Shown: positions 55,795-64,000 of the stretch, piece by piece
Numbering within the stretch: position 1 is the first letter of the stretch
How the letters are laid out: each line of letters starts with the position of its first letter
Source of the DNA: JAOUEA01 sp963810945
GTDB taxonomy: Bacteria > Actinomycetota > UBA4738 > HRBIN12
Reading direction: 5' to 3'
NCBI GenBank assembly: GCA_963810945.1
Contig: CAWEPI010000014.1
Span: 283,102 to 347,101 of the forward strand
DNA: 64,000 nt
Translations under genes and position numbers: made by a program
The notes under the pieces: model-generated
Databases searched by the model: none
What the model saw: only the letters and a program-made list of their open reading frames with translations
Told to the model about the DNA's origin: nothing

Positions 55795-57396
55795 CTAACT
55801 CCGCGCGTGCCGTGCGTCCCGCAGGACCTCGCGCGCCGCGTTCCGTCCGTTCGCTCCCGTAACCCCTCCTCCCGGATGTGTGCCCGCTCCGCACAGGTAG
55901 AGGCCGCGGATCGGCGTTCGGTAGTCGGCCCACCCCCGGGTGGGCCGCAGGAAGAGCAGTTGATCGGGCGCCATGTCGCCGTGCAGGGCATGCCCGCCGG
56001 TGAGCGCCATCAGCCGCTCCATGTCGAGCGGCGTCACGACCTGACGATGCTCGATCAGGTCGGGGAGCCTCGGGAGGTGCTCGGCGATCGTCGCGATGAC
56101 GCGATCGGCGCGATCCTCTTTGATGTCGTCCCAGCCCCCGTCGCGGAGCGTGTAGGGCTGGGAGTTGACGTCGATGGTGATGATGTGCTTGCCCTCGGGC
56201 GCGAGCGACGGATCGTGGACGGTGGGGAAGCAGAGCTCGATGTGCGCGGGGTCGGCCGCCACCCCGTGCAGCGCCTGCGCCTGCTGGAAGTCCATGTCCT
56301 CGATGAATGGGTTCAGCTCCATGATGCCCCTGTGGTAGTCCTGCACCCCTCCCTCGGGCAGCCCCTTCACGTAGGGGAGCTCGCTCACCGCGAGGTTGAT
56401 CTTGATGCTCGTGCCCATGCAGCGGTAGGCCTCGATGCGTGCGACGAAGTCCGGCGGGAGGTCGTCGCGGTCACAGAGGCTCAGGAACGTGCGCTTGGGA
56501 TCCGCGTTGGAGAGCACGCCGGTCGCGAGGATCTCCTCACCGCTCGCGAGCCTGACGCCGATCGCGCGGCCCCCTCGGGTCAGCACGCGCTCGACCTCGG
56601 CGTCGCAACGGATCTCGCAGCCGACGTCGCGAGCCGCCTCCGCCATGGTGGCCGTCACGACCCCCATGCCCCCGCGGACGAACCCCCATCGGCGAACGCC
56701 GCCCTCGGCGCCCTCGCTCGCGTGATCGTGGATCAGCACGTAGGCCGTACCGGGGGTCGAAGGTCCCGCCACGCTGTCGTTGATGGCGTGCCAGCCCAGC
56801 GCCGCCTTCACGTGATCGCTGCGGAACCGTTCGGACAGGAATTGGTTCGCGCTCGTCGAGAAGAGGTACGCGAGATCGGCGAGGCGTCGACGCTGACGCA
56901 GTCCGATGCGGGCCCACTTCGCGAAGGTCCTCAGATCCGAGACCGAGCGGATCCGCGGGTCGGGCGCGGTCCAGTCGAACGTGGGCACCACGGCCTGGAC
57001 GAGCTGAGCGAGGTCGTCCTCGAACCGCGGGAGGGCGCGGGCGTCGTCCTCGGAGAACCGCCGGGTCTCGGCGACGTTCTCCGCGCTGTCCTCACCCAGG
57101 TAGTAGTGGGCGCCGTCCGGATAGAGGTTCAGCGTCGGACCCGCCTGGTCGACGACGACGCCGCGCCGCGCGAGCTGCATGTCCCGCCAGATCGACCGAC
57201 GGAGCATCGATAGCACGTAGGCCCCGGTCGAGGCGCGGAACCCGGGCGCGAACTCCTCCGTGTTGCACGCTCCGCCGACGAACGGCCGGCGCTCGAGCAC
57301 CAGTACGCGCTGACCCGCTCGGGAGAGGTAGAACCCGGCGACGAGGCCGTTGTGCCCCCCACCGATGACGATCGAGTCGAACGTGGCCCGGCTCAC
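55795..57396 (-). CDS. FAD-dependent oxidoreductase of the phytoene-desaturase/amine-oxidase fold
   Basis: An intact 533-residue flavoprotein: FAD-binding DSIVIGGGHNGLVAGFYLSR at the N-terminus, VLVLERRPFVGGACNTEEF, FVRGGMGVVTATMAEAARDV, ILATGVLSNADPKRTFLSL, and C-terminal LYLCGAGTHPGGGVTGANG. This is the CrtI/NAD(P)-FAD oxidoreductase family, which desaturates or oxidises hydrophobic compounds or amines. The GTG at 57396 is probably leaderless. It is the first gene of an intact four-gene operon to 52120, behind an operator copy. Confidence 0.85.
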   Translation of the reverse strand: MSRATFDSIVIGGGHNGLVAGFYLSRAGQRVLVLERRPFVGGACNTEEFAPGFRASTGAYVLSMLRRSIWRDMQLARRGVVVDQAGPTLNLYPDGAHYYLGEDSAENVAETRRFSEDDARALPRFEDDLAQLVQAVVPTFDWTAPDPRIRSVSDLRTFAKWARIGLRQRRRLADLAYLFSTSANQFLSERFRSDHVKAALGWHAINDSVAGPSTPGTAYVLIHDHASEGAEGGVRRWGFVRGGMGVVTATMAEAARDVGCEIRCDAEVERVLTRGGRAIGVRLASGEEILATGVLSNADPKRTFLSLCDRDDLPPDFVARIEAYRCMGTSIKINLAVSELPYVKGLPEGGVQDYHRGIMELNPFIEDMDFQQAQALHGVAADPAHIELCFPTVHDPSLAPEGKHIITIDVNSQPYTLRDGGWDDIKEDRADRVIATIAEHLPRLPDLIEHRQVVTPLDMERLMALTGGHALHGDMAPDQLLFLRPTRGWADYRTPIRGLYLCGAGTHPGGGVTGANGRNAAREVLRDARHARS

Positions 57397-57399
57397 CGG

Positions 57400-57433
57400 C
57401 GGACGCTATCCCGCAGGATTGTTGACTGTCAAC
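57400..57433 (-). promoter_or_regulatory. Promoter and GntR operator site 4 (FAD oxidoreductase operon)
   Basis: GTTGACTGTCAAC at 57421-57433. On the minus strand it holds TTGACA as -35, an 18-bp spacer and TAGCGT as -10, placing the RNA start at or beside the GTG 57396. The half-sites are in the opposite order from sites 1 and 2 but fit the same GTNNAC-Y-GTNNAC direct repeat. Confidence 0.6.
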
Positions 57434-57805
57434 CGAGCGACGAATGGCCGGCCTGCCGCGGGTGGTCCCCACCACTATCCGACCGGGAACTTCGCACCTC
57501 CGCCTGACCCGCGACGCCCCGCATCGTCGCGTCGACGTGCCACGATGCCCGCGCGATCCTCGAACCGTAACGCTGGTGTCGCTGCGCCAGCCGTACGCGA
57601 CACGAACAACGGCTCATATGAACGTAGTGTCCTCGATCGCGAACTCCGGCGCCGACACGACGTGTCTCGATGGTGCTCGCAACATAGGGTTCGGGACTGT
57701 GGACGAGCCTGGCGGTCCGATCATCCGAAGTGCGTACCAAGTGCAACCAAGTATCGATGTTCGCACCTGGATGGCCCCGCCAGAGCGCGAGGAGCGATAG
57801 CGGCC
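57434..57805. other. Intergenic region between two minus-strand units, no gene supported
   Basis: 372 bases. A plus-strand frame (57444-57800) is open, but it has no recognisable protein and poor codon pattern. No clear RNA gene or terminator seen. Confidence 0.45.
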
Positions 57806-58093
57806 CTAAGCCGCGCTGGCGCCGGCTCGGTCTCGTGCAAGGCCGACCAGCCGCGCAGCGTTGATCGTCCAGCCGACGCCGAAGACCTGCGGAACGAACA
57901 GCCGGGGTTCGCCGGGGTTCCACCAGCGGCTGCGCGCTCGCTCGATGGTCGGAGGACGGAAGTCATACGGAACGAAGCCGACAACGGTCCCCTCCCACGT
58001 GCGTTCGTCGGAGGGACGGCGGAGCTGCTCTACGATTGCCACGGCTGCAAGGGCGATCACCGTCCATCTGATGAGCTTCCGCAGGCCGTCCAT
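57806..58093 (-). CDS. DUF5808-like small membrane protein
   Basis: A 95-residue protein. A short membrane helix (IRWTVIALAAVAIVEQL) is followed by GTVVGFVPYDFRPPTIERAR, RWWNPGEPRLFVPQVFGVGW and TINAARLVG. The pattern of a Trp-Trp-Asn-Pro turn and FGVGW matches DUF5808-like proteins. Function unknown. ATG 58093 is chosen; the open frame continues upstream without homology. Confidence 0.7.
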   Translation of the reverse strand: MDGLRKLIRWTVIALAAVAIVEQLRRPSDERTWEGTVVGFVPYDFRPPTIERARSRWWNPGEPRLFVPQVFGVGWTINAARLVGLARDRAGASAA

Positions 58094-58284
58094 CCCGGTA
58101 TCGTCCCACGACCGACGAACATCCGCCGAGCAGCTCGTCCGGGGATCTGTATACCGCGCCGGAATCATGTCGCGGGTTCCGTGAGGTTCCTCGCGGACAC
58201 GCTGATCCCTGCAGTAATCTGCAGCTGCATGCGCTTGCAGAAAGAGAGGACGCACCAGCGATCGCGGCGGTTACGGTGGTTCCC

Positions 58285-58392
58285 GTGGCGGAGATCGAAG
58301 CCCGCGTGATCACCGTGGCCGAGGCCACCGAGCCCTTCCGCGCCTTCGACCCCTTCCCTGCTCTGGCGCCCGATGCACGGGGTGGCGGGTGA
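58285..58392 (+). CDS. Possible small coupled ORF before the ABC exporter
   Basis: A 35-codon frame from GTG 58285 (AEIEARVITVAEATEPFRAF, shown in part) whose stop overlaps the exporter GTG (GTGA). The frame is open further upstream, so it may be the tail of a longer leader protein. Translational coupling is the only support. Upstream, at 58209-58240, CTGCAG/TGCAG repeats may be an operator. Confidence 0.3.
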   Translation: MAEIEARVITVAEATEPFRAFDPFPALAPDARGGG

Positions 58393-60150
58393 GCGAGGCT
58401 CGCACCACGGCTCCGGCGCGCGCCTTCGACCGGCGCCTGATCCGTCTGGCGATGACCGAGCGGCGTACGCTCGCCGGCTCGGTGATCCTCGGCCTCGTCG
58501 TGGCGGTGGCCCGCATCGCGACGGGGGTCTCGATCGCCCTCGCGATCACCCGCGTGCTCCAGGGAACACCGATCGGCGAAGTCCTCCCCTGGCTGGGGCT
58601 CGCCGTCGCACTGGTCGGCTTCGCGCGCGGCGTGCACCGCGATCCAGGAGGGCCTGATGGCCGGTGCCTCCGTCCGGATCACGGCGGACCTTCGGCATCG
58701 CCTGGTCGACCGGATCATGCAGCTCGGCCCCGGTTGGGTGACCGAGGAGCGCAGCGGCGAGCTCGAGGCGGTCCTCGTCGATGGGGTGGAGAAGCTCGAC
58801 GCGTACTTCCGGCTGTTCCTGTCGAAGGTCATCGTCGCGGGGATCTCCGCCGTCGCGATCGTGATCGTGATCTGGATCGTCGATCCGGTCGTGGGCGCGG
58901 TCGTCGCCGTCTTCGCGGCCATCGTCGTGGCCATCCCCCCGGTCGAGTACCGGGCGCTCGGCTCGCACATGCGGTTCTGGTCCGAGAGCTACCGGCCGCT
59001 CGCGGCCGAGTTCGTCGACGCCCTGCAGGGCATGGCGACGCTGAAGATGTTCGGTGCGGCGCGGCGGCGCGGCGCCGACCTGTTCGGCCGCGCCGACGAC
59101 GTGCGGGACGCGGCGATCAGGCTCACGAACGTCTCGGCGATCTTCTGGGGTTGCATGGCGTTCGTCGCGGGCGCGGGCGTGGCGGTGACGCTGGCGGTCG
59201 GCGCGTTCCGTCTGATCGACGGCGCGATCACGGCCGGCGACCTGCTGCTCGATCCTGCTGCTCGTCGGCGAGTGCTTCCTGCCGGCGCGGGAGATCAACG
59301 AGGCGATGCACAACGCGGTCTGGGGCATGTCGAAGTGCGAGCGGGCCTTCGCGGTGCTGGAGACCCCGCCGCGCGTCGCGACGCTCCAGCCCGCCCAGCT
59401 GGAGGCGACCTCGCGACCGATATCCAGTTCGAGGGACGTCACGTTCCGGTATCGCATCGGCGACGCTCCCGCGATCGACCGGGTGAGCTTCGCCGTGGCG
59501 CCGGGCGAGACGGTGGCGATCGTGGGGCCCTCGGGCGCCGGCAAGACCACGCTCGCCTCCCTGCTGCTGCGGTTCGCCGATCCGCAGGAGGGCACGGTTC
59601 GGGTGGGCGGCCACGACATCCGCGAGCTCGATCCCCGGGAGCTCCGGCGGATGATCGGGCTCGTCCCGCAGGACACGTTCCTGTTCCACGAGACGGTCGC
59701 CGAGAACCTCCGGCTGGCCCGGGCGGCCGCGAGCGACGAGGATCTCGATGGCGCCGTCGGGTCCGCCGGTGCGATCGGCGTTCGTCCGCGACCTGCCGGA
59801 GGGGTTCGACACGGTCGTCGGCGAGCGAGGCTTCCGGCTCTCCGGCGGCGAGCGGCAGCGCATCGCGATCGCGCGTGCCCTGTTGAAGGACGCGCCGATC
59901 CTCGTGCTCGACGAGGCGACCTCGAGCGTGGACGTCGCCGCCGAGGCCGGGCATCCAGGGCTCGATCGACCGGCTCCGTCGCGGCAGGACGACCGTGATC
60001 ATCGCGCACCGGCTGTCGACCGTGCGGGGCGCCGACCGGATCCTCGTGCTCGACGAAGGGCGGCTCGAAGAGGTCGGGACGCACGAGGAGCTGCTCGAGG
60101 GCGGCGGCCGCTACGCGCGACTGGTCGCCGCGCAGGAGCGCGCCGGATGA
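58389..60150 (+). CDS. ABC exporter half-transporter 1 (frames broken)
   Basis: About 587 codons of a type IV exporter: membrane domain first (MTERRTLAGSVILGLVVAVA; LSKVIVAGISAVAIVIVIWI; AFVAGAGVAVTLAVGAF), then an ATPase domain with Walker A VGPSGAGKTTLASL, Q-loop IGLVPQDTFLFHETV, signature RLSGGERQRIAIARAL, Walker B ILVLDEATSSVD and switch IIAHRLSTVRG. Frame changes lie near 58,635, 59,255, 59,775 and 59,950. GTG 58389; the stop overlaps the next gene by ATGA. It forms a heterodimer with the next gene; CydDC-type or multidrug roles are possible. Confidence 0.82.
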
Positions 60151-61974
60151 GCGAGCTGGCCGCCTCCGCGACGCCAGCGTCCGACGACCGGACCGCGTGC
60201 GGCGCCTGGTGCGGAGCCTCGCGGCCGGTCGCCGGGCTGCTCCGGCCGTACCGCGCGCTGTTCGCCGGCGGCGTCGTGACGAACCTGCTGGTCCATCTGT
60301 TCACGTTCGGCGCCGCGATCGTCGGGGCGGTGCTGGTCGGCAAGGCGCTCGACGGCGCGCCGGCATCGGAGCTGAAGCCCCTCGTCTGGCTGCGTGATCG
60401 CGCTCGCGCGTACCGATCGCCCTGTTCGGATGGCTCGAGGTCGTCGTCGTCCACGTGATGTCGTTCCGGCTGCTGGACGACCTGCGCAGGGAGCTGTACG
60501 AACGGTTCCGGGCGCTCTCACCCGCGTACTTCCTCGCCCGCCGATCCGGGGACGTCGCACGCGCGTCGATGGCCGACGTCGAGCTGCTGGAGCTGTTCAC
60601 CTCGCACCTGGCACCGCCGCTCGTGGTGGCGTTCGTCGTTCCGGTGTTCGCCGAGATCGGGCTGTGGCTCGTTCAGCCGCTGCTCGCCTCGTCGTCCTGC
60701 CGTTCGTCGTCGCGGCCGCGAGCGTGCCCTCCTGGCTGCTCCGCCGCGCCCAGGACCAGGGCGAGCAACTCCGGGACGAGCTCGGCGAGCTCGGCGCGAA
60801 CGTCGTCGACATCGTGCAGGGCACGCGCGAGGTCCTCGCCGCGAGCGCGGAGGACGTGATGCTCGCGCGGATCGAGTCGCAGCACGAACGGATCCGCCGC
60901 ACCAGCATCTCGCACGGGCGGCGCTCCGGCGTCGAGCATGCCGCGACCGACGCGATCACGGCGCTGGCGACGATCGCCACGGTCGACGACCGCGGCGCTG
61001 TTGACCTCGAGCGGCCGCCTCGACCCCTACCTGATCCCCGTCGCCGTGATCCTCGCCGCCGGCGCGTTCGCGCCGCTCGCGGCGCTCACCGGGACGCTGC
61101 GCGAGGTCGGTCAGGTCGAGCGCCGCCGCCGAGCGCATCGTGGCGTTGTTGCGAGCCGAGCCGGTGGTCGTCGATCGTCGTCGACGAGCCGGCCTCGGCG
61201 GGGCGGCTCCCAGCCGCGCCGCGCGTCCGAGTCGCGTTCGACGCCGTCCGCTTCCGGTACGACGCGGATCTCCCCGAGGTCCTCGCACGACGTGTCCTTC
61301 GCGATCGAGCCGGGACGGACGACGGCGCTCGTCGGGCACTCGGGCGCCGGCAAATCGACGTGCGCCAACCTCCTGCTGCGGCTGTGGGACGTCGACGCGG
61401 GCGCGGTGACGGTCGGCGGGGTCGACGTGCGCGATCTGGTCCAGCGTGACCTCCGCTCGATGATCGCGGTGGTGCCGCAGGACGTGTACTTGTTCCACAC
61501 GAGCGTCGGGGACAACCTGCGCATCGGGAGCTCCGACGCGACCGACGACGCAGGTCCGGCAGGCCGCCGACCTCGCGCAGGCCACGCCGTTCATCGAGCG
61601 CCTTGCCGGATGGGTTCGACACGGTGCTCGGCGAGCGCGGGCGCATCGATCTCCGGCGGCCAGCGACAGCGGCTGGCGATCGCGCGGGCGCTCCTGCGGG
61701 ACGCGCCGATCCTCGTGATGGACGAGGCCGTGGCGAACCTCGACGCCGAGTCGGAGGCGGCGCTCCGCACGGCGATGGCGGAGGTGGCACGCGACCGCAC
61801 GACGCTGCTGATCGCGCACCGGCCTTCGACGATCCGGCACCGCGGATCAGGTGGTCGTGCTCGACCACGGCCGGGTGGTGGAGACCGGGACGTACGCGGG
61901 CCTGATGGCGGCGGGCGGGCACCTCGCGACGCTGCTCGCCGGGACGTCGACGATCCTCGATCCGGAGCGCTAGC
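60147..61974 (+). CDS. ABC exporter half-transporter 2 (frames broken)
   Basis: About 609 codons. Membrane helices include AGGVVTNLLVHLFTFGAAIV, PPLVVAFVVPVFAEIGLWL and LIPVAVILAAGAFAPLAAL. ATPase: Walker A VGHSGAGKSTCANLL, Q-loop IAVVPQDVYLFHTSV, SGGQRQRLAIARALL, Walker B ILVMDEAVANLD, switch LLIAHRPSTIR. The Walker B follow-up is DEAVANLD, unlike the DEATSSVD of its partner, which fits a heterodimer with one weak site. Frame changes lie near 60,410, 60,690, 61,000, 61,125, 61,170, 61,285, 61,555, 61,600, 61,655 and 61,840. Confidence 0.8.
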
Positions 61975-62402
61975 GCGCCCCGGTGATCTGGTCCGTAGTT
62001 CGAGCCCGGTCCGATATGGGGACGAGCCCGAGGTCGCGGATGGGCGACCCCACGCCAGGCAGGTCTCCAGCGCAGAGGTGGCGGCGGCTACGAGCACCGA
62101 TGACTTTCGGCTCGTATGACCGTGTGTCGGGGGCTTACAACTCACTCACATGCTTGGTGGATCGAGACGGTCAGACGGTCGAGGCGATCCCGGAGGAGCC
62201 GGACGCATTGGCGCCGGAGAACTCTTTGAGCACCCCTGCACAGATCAGCCTGGATCTCTGAGCATCGACCCTTTCCGCCTCGTCGAAGCGGAGCACCGTG
62301 TTGTCCCGCCGTGGCACGTGCGTGACGGTTCGGTAGCGAACCTTGTGCCGCTGGTCAGCGGGGCCCGATGCTGCGGTCGCACCGACTGAGGAGGGCCGGG
62401 AC
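61975..62402. other. Intergenic region, no gene supported
   Basis: 428 bases before the radical-SAM gene. Open frames on both strands are short and unrecognised. The last 20 bases hold the GAGGAGGG site of the next gene. The 13-mer ATGACCGTGTGTC here (about 62116) recurs just after the radical-SAM gene (about 63947). Confidence 0.45.
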
Positions 62403-63929
62403 GTGCTGACCACACCTGTCGTGAGAGACGCAGCCGGAAGACCACGTTCGGCACGCCGTCCACTCCGCGTGAAGATGATCCTTCCGTCGTTGATCGAGGC
62501 GAACTCGCCGGGCTACCGCCCGATCAAGTACGCCTTGTTCCCACCACTCGGGCTCGCGAGCCTCGCCAGCTACCTCCATCCGGATGACGAGGTCGAACTC
62601 CTCGACGAACACGTCCAAGCGCCGCTCAAGCTCGATGACGCGCCGGATCTGCTGGTGATGAGCGTCTACATCACCTCAGCGCGACGCGCCTGGGAGATCG
62701 CGGACATCTATCGCGCCCGCGGGACACATGTGTGTGTCGGCGGGCTGCATCCCACGTCGCTCCCCGACGAGGCAGCGTTGCATGCCGACACGGTCTTCAT
62801 CGGTCCCGGTGAGGGCGCATGGCAGGAGTTCCTGGCTGACTTCCGCGCTGGGCGGCCCAAGCCGCGGTACCAGGCCGCCGCGAGCATGCGGGGGCTCGAA
62901 GGGATCCCACCCGTGCGCCGCGACCTGATCGAACGTCGACGCTACCTATGCCCCAATTCGATCGTCGTGTCGCGCGGCTGCCCGCACCACTGCGACTTCT
63001 GCTACAAGGATGCCTTCTACGAGGGCGGCCGCTCGTTCTACACGCAGACGGTCGACGGGGCGCTCGCGGAGATCGACCGCCTCCCCGGCAGGCACCTGTA
63101 CTTCCTCGACGACCATCTGCTCGGCAACGAACGTTTCGCCCGAGGGCTGTTCGAGGGCATGCGCGGCATGGGACGCCTCTTCCAAGGCGCGAGCACGGTG
63201 CAGGCGATCCTTCGCGGTGACCTGATCGAGCGAGCAGCCGCCGCGGGCATGCGCAGCGTGTTCGTCGGCTTCGAGACCCTCAACCCCGAGAACCTGCGCC
63301 AGCACGCCAAGCGCCAGAACCTCGGCAGCGACTACGACGAGGCGATCCGCCGCTGCCACGATCTTGGCGTGATGGTCAACGGTAGCTTCGTGTTCGGCCT
63401 CGACGATGACGGACCTGATGTGTTCGAACGGACCGTCGACTGGGGCATCTCGCGCAGTCTGGAGACATCGACCTTCCACATCATGACGCCGTACCCCGGC
63501 ACGGCGCTGCACCGTCGCCTCGCCGACGACGATCGTGTCGTGACCGACGACTGGGATCTCTACGACACGCGCCACGTGGTCTTCAAGCCGAAGCGGATGA
63601 CACCGGAGCAGCTCGAAGCCGGCTACTGGCGCGCCTACCGCGATTTCTACACGTGGTCCGCGATCTGGAGAGGCGCCGCGGGACAGGACACGCTCAAGGG
63701 GCGGGCGCGCCACCTCGCCTACGCCGGCGGTTGGAGGAAGTTCGAGCCGCTGTGGGATCTCATCATCCGGGCCCGGTGCGTCAACGCGATGCTGCCCGCA
63801 TTGGAGCGAACGCTCGACGCGTTCATCGGCGCTCGGAGGCCAGCCGACGAGATCAGGGCAACGGTCCCGTCGAAGAGCCGAGGGCGGCTCGACATGCAGA
63901 TGCGGTTGGGCGATCAGCTGCCACCTTGA
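62403..63929 (+). CDS. B12-binding radical-SAM protein
   Basis: An intact 508-residue protein. The N-terminal part is a B12-binding-like Rossmann domain (FPPLGLASLASYLHPDDEVE; VGGLHPTSLPDEAAL; FIGPGEGAWQEFL). The radical-SAM domain has VSRGCPHHCDFCYKDAFY, i.e. the CxxxCxxC that binds the 4Fe-4S cluster, then LYFLDDHLLGNERFARGLF and VFVGFETLNPENL. The family does methylations and rearrangements on lipids, cofactors and natural products. GTG 62403 has AGGAGG eight bases upstream. No partner genes remain in the window. Confidence 0.85.
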   Translation: MLTTPVVRDAAGRPRSARRPLRVKMILPSLIEANSPGYRPIKYALFPPLGLASLASYLHPDDEVELLDEHVQAPLKLDDAPDLLVMSVYITSARRAWEIADIYRARGTHVCVGGLHPTSLPDEAALHADTVFIGPGEGAWQEFLADFRAGRPKPRYQAAASMRGLEGIPPVRRDLIERRRYLCPNSIVVSRGCPHHCDFCYKDAFYEGGRSFYTQTVDGALAEIDRLPGRHLYFLDDHLLGNERFARGLFEGMRGMGRLFQGASTVQAILRGDLIERAAAAGMRSVFVGFETLNPENLRQHAKRQNLGSDYDEAIRRCHDLGVMVNGSFVFGLDDDGPDVFERTVDWGISRSLETSTFHIMTPYPGTALHRRLADDDRVVTDDWDLYDTRHVVFKPKRMTPEQLEAGYWRAYRDFYTWSAIWRGAAGQDTLKGRARHLAYAGGWRKFEPLWDLIIRARCVNAMLPALERTLDAFIGARRPADEIRATVPSKSRGRLDMQMRLGDQLPP

Positions 63930-64000
63930 CAACTCTCCGGTCAGATGACCGTGTGTCCGTACTTCCCGGTGGAGCCCTGTTCAGGTGCGGAATCTCAATG

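Noticed and set aside
57444..57800. 118-codon plus-strand open frame
   Set aside because: No ribosome site and no recognisable family.
61983..62261. 92-codon plus-strand open frame before the radical-SAM gene
   Set aside because: Its first half overlaps the end of the exporter region without a ribosome site and shows no domain; the acidic tail alone is not enough.

Overview
The window is GC-rich, densely coded, actinobacterial-looking DNA. Supporting signs are many GTG starts, ATGA/GTGA gene overlaps, LexA boxes of the CGAAC-N4-GTTCG type, PafBC-like promoter motifs, a FadR-type GntR regulator, ECF sigma factors coupled to membrane partners, and class III cyclases with N-terminal sensor modules. 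I think it is a deep-branching member of the Actinomycetota, probably from a metagenome assembly, but I cannot name the taxon. No rRNA, tRNA, CRISPR array, transposase or phage gene was found.

Layout. 1-12.4 kb: housekeeping and accessory genes (methyltransferase, a TetR-controlled drug-exporter pair with visible operators, an ECF sigma/membrane partner pair, lipoproteins, an SDR, a Tat-exported multicopper oxidase, and the remnant of a ROK-family gene). 12.6-25.3 kb: signalling. Three class III nucleotide cyclases lie here, two of them divergent, with a cupredoxin-like lipoprotein, a hydrolase gene with an internal deletion, MsrB, a HAD protein, an orphan osmolyte-binding protein, and a second ECF sigma/membrane pair whose partner ends in six perfect QAGQHG repeats. 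25.5-27.3 kb: small secreted, membrane and unknown proteins.

27.7-34.2 kb: two head-to-tail minus-strand operons, each preceded by a perfect LexA box joined to a PafBC-like motif. The first encodes a Sir2 deacylase, two dual-specificity-type phosphatases and a PilT-like ATPase. The second encodes a four-helix coiled-coil membrane protein, a von Willebrand A lipoprotein, a WRVW/CGLYA-family protein and small proteins. I know of no described system with this make-up, and it is my main candidate for something new.

34.4-57.4 kb: after an Eis-type acetyltransferase comes a catabolic island. It holds an ABC importer of the polyamine/compatible-solute type with aminotransferase, dehydrogenase and kinase-aminotransferase fusion genes; a GntR regulator; an enolase-superfamily enzyme and an SDR; a glycine/betaine-reductase-type operon (grdE-grdB-grdC-trx-grdA) with two in-frame UGA codons read as selenocysteine, each followed by a hairpin; and an operon of an FAD oxidoreductase, a PhoX-family protein, a class III aminotransferase and an SMP-30-like protein. 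Four copies of an operator motif (GTNNACYGTNNACC) in front of these units suggest one GntR regulon. 57.8-64 kb: a DUF5808-like protein, a pair of ABC exporter half-transporters and a B12/radical-SAM protein.

Quality warning. Many genes at 12.6-17.9, 22.4-23.7, 28-34, 37.9-52 and 58.6-62 kb are broken by single-base shifts. Where I examined them closely, removing one base usually restores a conserved protein. I treat these as probable sequencing or assembly errors and give each gene as one CDS. Gene ends there are reliable; exact protein sequences are not.
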